Part shown: in pieces, positions 62,191 to 64,000 of the stretch
Numbering within the stretch: the first letter of the stretch is position 1
Layout: every line of letters starts with the position of its first letter
From: CAVVAL01 sp963742725
GTDB taxonomy: Bacteria > Actinomycetota > Actinomycetes > Mycobacteriales > Cryptosporangiaceae
Direction: 5' to 3'
Assembly: GCA_963742725.1 (NCBI GenBank)
Contig: CAVUMX010000004.1
Span: 930,001-994,000 of the forward strand
Length of the DNA stretch: 64,000 nt
Translations under genes and position numbers: made by a program
The notes under the pieces: generated by a model
Told to the model about the DNA's origin: nothing
Database searches by the model: none
What the model saw: only the letters and a program-made list of their open reading frames with translations

Positions 62191-63339
62191 ATGCTCCATC
62201 AAACTCCCGAGCTAGACGACGCGGACCGCCGGGTGCTCGCCGAGATCGAGGCCTTCTACACCGATCTCGACCGGGCCACCGGCGGTCTCCGCGCCGACAA
62301 CCGTCACTTCCAATGGGTCGGCACGCTGCGCAAGCAACTCGTGGCGGGCGCGATCCGGGGCTCCAACACCATCGAGGGCTACACGGTCGACGCGCCCGCC
62401 GCGTCGGCGCTCGTGGCCGGTTCGACCATGCCCGGGGACGTGCCCGTCCCCACTCGTGATGCCGTCGCCGGCTACCGCGACGCCCTGACCTGGTGCCTCA
62501 ACAGCGCCGCGCTCGATTTCTTCGCCCACAGCGAGTCGGTGCTGTCGCTGCTCCACTTCTCGATGCTGCGGAGCGTCCCAGGAAAGCGTCCCGGTCGGTA
62601 CCGCAACCAGGGCGTCATCGTGACGGGCAGCGATGCGTTCACACCGGCCTACACCGCCCCAGGCGCCGATCGGGTTCCCGGTCTGATGCGCGAGCTGGTG
62701 GAGTGGCTGGACACGGGCGATCTCGACGTGCCGGTGCTCGTGCGGGCGGCGATGGCGCACCTGAACCTCGTCCGTGTCCATCCGTGGCGTGACGGCAACG
62801 GCCGGATGTCCCGCTGCGTCCAGACGCTGGTCATCGCGCGGAGCGGGATGCTCGCGCCCGAGTTCTGCTCGATCGAGGAGTGGCTCGGGCACCAGATCAA
62901 CACGCTTGCCTACTACCAGGCGCTGCAGGAGACCGGAGACACCTATCAGCCAGAACGGAACGTCCACGACTGGGTCCGGTTCAACCTGCGTGCCCACCAC
63001 CTCCAGGCGCAGGGCGTCACCAAGCGGCTCCGGTTCGCCCGCCAGACCTGGGAGCTGCTGGAAGCCGTCGCCACCCGGCACGGCCTGCACCAGCGCACGG
63101 TCACCGCGCTGCACACCGCCGCCGTCGACTACCTGCGGCGTGAGACGTACCAGCAGGACGAAGGCCTCTCGCGCGACCAGGCCATCCGGGACATCCGGAA
63201 GCTGGAGGCGGCCGGCCTGGTGGAACCGGTCGGCTACGGCGCCACCCTGTACTACGTGGCGGCCGGCGAGGTCCGCGACATCGTCGAGGCCGTCACGGTC
63301 GAGATCCGCCGCGCCGCGATCGAGCCCTACGAGGACTGA
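62191..63339 (+). CDS. Fic family AMPylase-like protein
   Basis: This 382-residue Fic protein probably AMPylates a target. The active-site loop is HPWRDGNGRMSR (H197), matching HPFx(D/E)GNGR. An N-terminal inhibitory-helix motif SNTIEG (S58 to G63, [S/T]xxxE[G/N]) marks a class II Fic whose inhibitor is on the same chain. The C-terminal region (LLEAVATRHGLHQRTVTALHT; IRKLEAAGLVEPVG) resembles winged-helix DNA binding. No antitoxin gene is adjacent. It overlaps the convergent acyltransferase gene by 13 bp. Confidence 0.85.
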   Translation: MLHQTPELDDADRRVLAEIEAFYTDLDRATGGLRADNRHFQWVGTLRKQLVAGAIRGSNTIEGYTVDAPAASALVAGSTMPGDVPVPTRDAVAGYRDALTWCLNSAALDFFAHSESVLSLLHFSMLRSVPGKRPGRYRNQGVIVTGSDAFTPAYTAPGADRVPGLMRELVEWLDTGDLDVPVLVRAAMAHLNLVRVHPWRDGNGRMSRCVQTLVIARSGMLAPEFCSIEEWLGHQINTLAYYQALQETGDTYQPERNVHDWVRFNLRAHHLQAQGVTKRLRFARQTWELLEAVATRHGLHQRTVTALHTAAVDYLRRETYQQDEGLSRDQAIRDIRKLEAAGLVEPVGYGATLYYVAAGEVRDIVEAVTVEIRRAAIEPYED

Positions 63340-64000
63340 TCGGCCGCGCGGCGCTGGTCGGCGATCCAGGCGTCGATCCGCTCCCACCACGTCAATAGCC
63401 ATTCGAGCTGTTCGTCGCGGTTGCGCGGTACCTCGGCGGCCGGCACCAGCCACCAGCGCATCGTGATCGTCTTGTCCATCGGCAGCGCCCACCACAGGTC
63501 GGCCACGTTCAGCAGGTGGTCGACGCCGGTGTGCGCCACCCAGAGGACGTCCGCGTCCGGTGCCGCGGTGAGGGCGGCCGCCACCCCGCCCGGGCGCGGC
63601 GCCAGCACGTGCAGCATCTTCTCGGCCCGCGCGGCCACGTTGTGGAGGCCGCGGGCGTGCAGCTTGTCGATCATCCGCTGCCGGCGTTTGGGGGTGAAGT
63701 TTCCACCTTCAGGGAAGAGGACGAACGCGTCGTTCTCGTCGAGTCCTGTGGCCAGGCTGGCGATCTCGGCCTCGACCTCCGAGCCGCGCTCGCCGGGCGA
63801 CGGCGAGATGAACCGGCTGGGCAGGCGGTTCAACAGGACGTCGATGGCCGGGTCCCACTGGAGGTCCTGCTTGAGGACGATGCGCGGCTCGCGGCTGTAC
63901 CAGTTGACGAGCGCGTGGGCGAGCAGGAACGAATCGCCCGGACCGGCGTGACGGCAGAACACGACGAGCGGCCGTCCGGGGTGGGCGTCGGGGTCGGGGC
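63327..64000 (-). CDS. PlsC-type acyltransferase (5' truncated by the window)
   Basis: The visible C-terminal 220 or so residues belong to a 1-acyl-glycerol-3-phosphate acyltransferase-like protein. HAGPGD is the HX4D catalytic motif near the window edge, and FVLFPEGGNFTPKRRQRM carries the FPEG motif of substrate binding. The frame is open to 64000, so the start lies outside. Role: membrane phospholipid acylation; specificity unknown. Confidence 0.8.
   Translation of the reverse strand, partial: PDPDAHPGRPLVVFCRHAGPGDSFLLAHALVNWYSREPRIVLKQDLQWDPAIDVLLNRLPSRFISPSPGERGSEVEAEIASLATGLDENDAFVLFPEGGNFTPKRRQRMIDKLHARGLHNVAARAEKMLHVLAPRPGGVAAALTAAPDADVLWVAHTGVDHLLNVADLWWALPMDKTITMRWWLVPAAEVPRNRDEQLEWLLTWWERIDAWIADQRRAADQSS

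Noticed and set aside
58962..62192. 1076-residue minus-strand frame opposite ileS
   Set aside because: Antisense shadow of ileS with no recognisable domain; ileS itself has HIGH and KMSKS.

Overview
The window is a very GC-rich chromosomal segment of an actinobacterium. Evidence for this includes GTG/TTG starts, mycothiol-linked enzymes (a Rv2466c-type nitroreductase and a maleylpyruvate-isomerase-fold protein), paired clpP genes, GlbO, a CtaJ/DUF5130 pair and an NsdA-like regulator. From memory, the gene order from ettA to folC matches the M. tuberculosis neighbourhood Rv2477c to Rv2446c (ettA, thioesterase, GH13, glbO, HNH, DUF5130, pepN, Rv2466c, rpiB, nei, tig, clpP1, clpP2, clpX, valS, folC, DUF4233). 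The regulator and repeat content suggests a filamentous actinomycete, but I cannot name a genus.

Layout. 1-6.7 kb: cobalamin synthesis (3' part of cobN, cobC, a bluB-cobT fusion, a cysG-type siroheme/precorrin-2 gene). 6.9-9.3 kb: GNAT, NsdA-like regulator and a small Cys-rich protein. 9.2-18.6 kb: otsA, a sugar ABC importer and a GH13 alpha-glucosidase on the minus strand, with ettA, a thioesterase and a conserved hypothetical on the plus strand between them. 18.8-27.2 kb: glbO, MFS, MscS, HNH, zinc-type CDF exporter, an unusual protein kinase, kynU, ctaJ and DUF5130. 27.2-27.8 kb: a gene-free, repeat-rich island. 27.8-41 kb: pepN, nitroreductase, DUF1015, hydrolase, rpiB, nei, eis-like, anti-sigma kinase, GNAT, methyltransferase, hydrolase, aldo/keto reductase, lipoprotein. 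41.2-48 kb: tRNA-Gly(TCC), tRNA-Pro(TGG), an epimerase, a HEAT-like hypothetical, tig, clpP1, clpP2, clpX. 48-53.6 kb: nitrilase, small membrane protein, valS-folC-DUF4233. 53.6-64 kb: a PadR/ABC-2 exporter unit, a mycothiol-type and a VOC protein, a hypothetical, ileS behind a T-box, a Fic protein and the C-terminal part of a PlsC acyltransferase.

Most genes are housekeeping. The unusual content is intergenic. A 49-51 nt hairpin repeat (arms TTTCGGACTTTTGAGGGT, loop always 15 nt) occurs five times, and one copy is read in frame at the start of bluB-cobT. A different 65-bp repeat occurs twice, 23 kb apart. The 27.2-27.8 kb island carries five related arms, two of which supply the stop codons of the convergent genes either side. 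There is also a 20-bp perfect inverted repeat plus an octamer tandem array after clpX. Other patterns are leaderless-type starts (TANNNT 6-7 nt before the start codon) and repeated 4-bp stop-over-stop overlaps between convergent genes.
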